A stretch of DNA of 64,000 nucleotides from JABAQJ01 sp046327745 (lineage in GTDB: Bacteria; Gemmatimonadota; Gemmatimonadetes; Gemmatimonadales; Gemmatimonadaceae): NCBI GenBank assembly GCA_046327745.1, contig JAXLXV010000008.1:248001-312000 (forward strand), given 5' to 3'. A program made the position numbers and the translations under genes. Of the stretch, positions 61,510-64,000 are shown piece after piece; position 1 is the first letter of the stretch; every line of letters begins with the position of its first letter. Below the pieces are notes generated by a model. It made no database searches, was not told the origin of the DNA, and was given only the letters and a program-made list of their open reading frames with translations.

Positions 61510-62643
61510 ATGCGCTATTCGTTCAAACCGTGGCTCTTGCTGTTAGGCGCCGCTCTGGTCGGCTGTTCAGCCGACTCGACCATCAGTCCCTACAACGTGA
61601 TCACGCCATCCCTTCAGCAGGATGCGATGTGGCCACAGACACCTACCGTCTTTGCAACCGGCTTCCTTTATCCGCGGGGACTTGCCTTCGGACCCGATGG
61701 TGCGCTCTACGTAGCCGAGGCTGGTGCGGCGGGTACGGGGACAACCGATTCAACGCAGTGCATGCAGGTTCCGGCGCCCATTGGGCCGTATAGCAACGGT
61801 CCGTCGGCGCGAATCTCGCGTGTCGACCGTCGCGGCAACCGGATGACCTTCGCTGACGGATTTCCATCCGCCGTGAACAGCGTCGGCGACGTGATGGGAG
61901 TTGCGGCTGTCGCCTTCGTCGGCAAAGACCTCTATGCATTGGTGGCGGGAGGCGGTTGCTCCCATGGAGTGTCCGATACTCCCGCTGGGATCGCGCGGGT
62001 CGGGCGTGGCAGTTGGTCAATGGTGGCGGACTTGAGCGCTTGGCTGGCGGCGAATCCCGTGGCGCAGCCGGACCCGGGAGACTTCGAGCCAGATGGAGCG
62101 TGGTACTCGATGATTCCGTCGGCAGGCCACTTGGTCGTGGTCGAACCGAACCACGGCGAGATCGATGACGTGGACCCGCGGACCGGCGACGTACACCGAA
62201 TCCTCGATGTGTCGGCATCGTACGGACACATCGTACCGACTGCCGTAGCCCAGCGGGCCGGCTCACTCTACTTCAGCAATTTGGGGATTTTCCCTGGAGT
62301 CCAGGATAGCCAGAACATCTACCGGCTCTCGGCCTCCGGCGTGCCGTCGATTGTCGCTTCGGGCTTCACCATGGTGGTGGGCGTTGACTTCGACCGGGCC
62401 GGCCGGATGTACGTGTTAGAGACGAGCACCGTTTCCGGCTTTCCTCTGCCGGGTACGGGACGTGTGACACGGATCGATCGGCGGGGTGGTCGCGTCATCG
62501 TCGTAGATGGGCTCACTTTGCCGACCGCGATCGCGTTCGGTCCCGATCACCAGCTCTACATCTCGAACATGGGATTCGGTCCGCCGCTACCGGGCGAGGT
62601 CCTACGCGTAGCAATACCGGATGCCGAAGCGGGCGAGGATTGA
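61510..62643 (+). CDS. ScyD/ScyE-like beta-propeller lipoprotein
   Basis: 377 residues. The lipobox is LLLGAALVGC. The repeats FATGFLYPRGLAFGPDGALYVAEAG, SARISRVDRRGNRMTFADGFPS, FTMVVGVDFDRAGRMYVLETS and GLTLPTAIAFGPDHQLYISNMG match the ScyD/ScyE family (secreted propellers linked to scytonemin loci in cyanobacteria but widespread elsewhere). GGAGAGG stands 5 nt before the ATG. Surface or periplasmic; ligand unknown. A hairpin follows its stop. It may be part of the same surface-protein region as the three tandem lipoproteins. Confidence 0.87.
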   Translation: MRYSFKPWLLLLGAALVGCSADSTISPYNVITPSLQQDAMWPQTPTVFATGFLYPRGLAFGPDGALYVAEAGAAGTGTTDSTQCMQVPAPIGPYSNGPSARISRVDRRGNRMTFADGFPSAVNSVGDVMGVAAVAFVGKDLYALVAGGGCSHGVSDTPAGIARVGRGSWSMVADLSAWLAANPVAQPDPGDFEPDGAWYSMIPSAGHLVVVEPNHGEIDDVDPRTGDVHRILDVSASYGHIVPTAVAQRAGSLYFSNLGIFPGVQDSQNIYRLSASGVPSIVASGFTMVVGVDFDRAGRMYVLETSTVSGFPLPGTGRVTRIDRRGGRVIVVDGLTLPTAIAFGPDHQLYISNMGFGPPLPGEVLRVAIPDAEAGED

Positions 62644-62734
62644 GCGCCATCCCCTCGGCGCTGAGGAGCACATCACGCTGGATTTTTTACCTCAGGCAGA
62701 GCCCACGGCGACGAAGCAACGATCAGGTCGAACG

Positions 62735-62766
62735 AGAGAGCCGGAGCATCGCGCTCCGGTCTCTCT
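62735..62766. terminator. bidirectional hairpin terminator
   Basis: A 13-bp stem with one bulged T (62735-62747 with 62753-62766) and a 5-nt loop. It lies 92 bp after the ScyD-like gene and 84 bp before the stop of the convergent phosphoesterase gene. The outer part of the stem is AGAGAG/CTCTCT. Confidence 0.6.
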
Positions 62767-62849
62767 AGTCGCAGGATAGGCCTTCTGCATTCCTGTCGTG
62801 TCATTGCTATGTCATGGCGCAGGCGTCATGCCCGGGACTATGAACGCTC

Positions 62850-64000
62850 TTAACGCAGATCCAGTGCGTTCGTTAGGTCGCCCATCTGGTGACCGCCGGC
62901 CGCTGTCAATGCCTGGTCGCGGCGCACCACGCCCCGCAATGGCTCCAGCTCGAACACGTTCGTAATCAGTCGAAGAATTGACCCTGTGTCGTACGGCGTG
63001 TGGTCGACGGTGCCCTTTCTGGCGAAGGGCGAGATAACAATCGCTGGAATGCGCGTTCCGGGGCCCAGCAGGTCTCCTTTCGGCGGCGCGACGTGATCGT
63101 ACGCTCCACCGAATTCGTCGTACGTTACGACGATGACCATGTTCTTCCACTGCGGACTGGCGCGGAGCTTCGCGATGACGTCGGCGATCCGCGCGTCACC
63201 ATCCATGATGTTCGCGTAGCCCTCGTGCTGGTTGTAGACCCCCTCCGGCTTGTAGAACGCGACGGAGGGAAGCGTCCCGCTCGCCGCCGCAGCGATCAAG
63301 TCGTCGTAATCCTTCAGGTGCATGGCGCGTTCGGCGGCATGCGACACCGGGTCCATGGTCGCGTAATAGTTGAACGGCTGATGATGCGCCTGGAACGCGA
63401 CCTTTTCAAACGTAGCAACGCCATTCGCGTTCCCGCGGTAGATCGTGGTGCGCGTTGCATCTGGACGCGGGCCGTCAGCCACGGCGGCGTTCCATGACCC
63501 GCCGTACCATGCCCATGAGACCTGCTTCTCCGTCAGCCGATCGCCGATCGTAGGCTCCGTCTGCGCTGGCAGTGTCGTCGGTCGAGTCGGATCGGCGAGG
63601 AGCGCGTTGCTTCCCGGCGCGGTGCTCGCCACGTTGCCGCTGGGTTGATAGGCGGGTTGCATGGTGTTCACCGCGTAGAACTTGCCGTCCCCGAAATAGT
63701 TCTCCGGTGTCAGGTTGCCGCTGTTGGTGAAGACCGGCGGTCCATCGAGCGCCGACGCAGGGCTGTTGGCGGCCTTCGCCAGCACGGGGAGGTACTTCCC
63801 CGATGCATCCTTCTCGAGCGCCGTGATGCTCGACTGCGCTGGACTAGTCGCCGCATTCGGATACTCGGGCGCGCAGGCGCAGATCAAATACTGATGATTG
63901 AGAAAGGAGCCACCGAACGCGCCTTGAAAGAAGTTGTCCGCCAGCACAAACTCACGAGCTAGTTTGAACATCGCCGACTGAGAATAGTCAAAGTGGCCCA
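62850..64000 (-). CDS. acid phosphatase/phospholipase C-type phosphoesterase (5' truncated by window edge)
   Basis: At least 383 residues; the frame stays open past the first Met (63971) with GHFDYSQSA, so the N-terminus lies beyond 64000. It matches the alkaline-phosphatase-superfamily AcpA/PLC group (phosphoesterase family): AMFKLAREFVLADNFFQGAFGGSF, WAWYGGSWNAA, FEKVAFQAHHQPFNYYATM, VAFYKPEGVYNQHEG. The metal site near the end is VTYDEFGGAYDHVAPP with TRIPAIVISPFARKG. It hydrolyses phosphomonoesters or phospholipid head groups outside the cytoplasm. It converges on the ScyD-like gene across a hairpin. Confidence 0.88.
   Translation of the reverse strand, partial: GHFDYSQSAMFKLAREFVLADNFFQGAFGGSFLNHQYLICACAPEYPNAATSPAQSSITALEKDASGKYLPVLAKAANSPASALDGPPVFTNSGNLTPENYFGDGKFYAVNTMQPAYQPSGNVASTAPGSNALLADPTRPTTLPAQTEPTIGDRLTEKQVSWAWYGGSWNAAVADGPRPDATRTTIYRGNANGVATFEKVAFQAHHQPFNYYATMDPVSHAAERAMHLKDYDDLIAAAASGTLPSVAFYKPEGVYNQHEGYANIMDGDARIADVIAKLRASPQWKNMVIVVTYDEFGGAYDHVAPPKGDLLGPGTRIPAIVISPFARKGTVDHTPYDTGSILRLITNVFELEPLRGVVRRDQALTAAGGHQMGDLTNALDLR

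Overview
The window is a 64 kb piece of a high-GC (roughly 65% by eye) bacterial chromosome. The organism is most likely a member of Gemmatimonadota or a close relative. I infer this from the gene mix: SARP/BTAD proteins fused to Ser/Thr kinases or TPR modules, many secreted TolB/propeller proteins, an S9 peptidase, a large secreted amidohydrolase, an Oar-like TonB receptor, and Big2/RCC1 lipoproteins. No rRNA, tRNA, CRISPR array, transposase or prophage gene was recognised.

Layout. 1-1.9 kb: the end of a small membrane-protein gene and three response-regulator genes. 2.0-10.1 kb: a tightly coupled seven-gene minus-strand operon. In transcription order it encodes two B12-type radical SAM proteins, two GNAT-like acyltransferases, a GH3-type acyl-acid amido synthetase, and an FtsX-like permease with its ATPase. 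This looks like an uncharacterised small-molecule pathway with an exporter. 10.4-17.2 kb: a glycine-zipper protein, a degenerate subtilisin lipoprotein, the ABC-F factor EttA, a secreted protein, a PepSY membrane protein and a PP2C phosphatase. 17.2-42.5 kb: mostly secreted or outer-envelope enzymes and propellers (two beta-lactamase-like hydrolases, a SARP-kinase-propeller sensor, an RCC1 lipoprotein, an S9 peptidase, a gluzincin, an amidohydrolase, a PLD-family protein). It also holds a truncated hydrolase joined to a membrane-protein remnant.

42.8-48.8 kb is the most unusual region. Four overlapping minus-strand genes encode beta-sandwich or beta-repeat proteins, two of them with phasin-like amphipathic N-termini. 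Divergent from them are a small hypothetical gene and a geranylgeranyl-reductase-type flavoprotein. A further minus-strand pair encodes a phasin-like protein with a basic tail and a polyprenyl synthetase. I propose an isoprenoid-making module with its own coat or scaffold proteins. An octanucleotide microsatellite lies next to it, followed by a squalene-cyclase-like toroid protein with a c-type haem motif.

50.7-64 kb: a Big2/TolB lipoprotein, a TonB receptor translationally coupled to a membrane-tethered SARP-TPR regulator, three tandem paralogous lipoproteins that share conserved 5' blocks, a ScyD/ScyE-like propeller lipoprotein, and the 3' part of an acid phosphatase/phospholipase C-type phosphoesterase that runs off the right edge.

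Operon organisation is marked by many ATGA or GTGA overlaps, and several convergent gene pairs are separated by strong hairpins. Leu-TTA, Leu-CTA and Pro-CCT codons recur inside a short CGTTAGG/CCTAACG word that appears enriched across the window.
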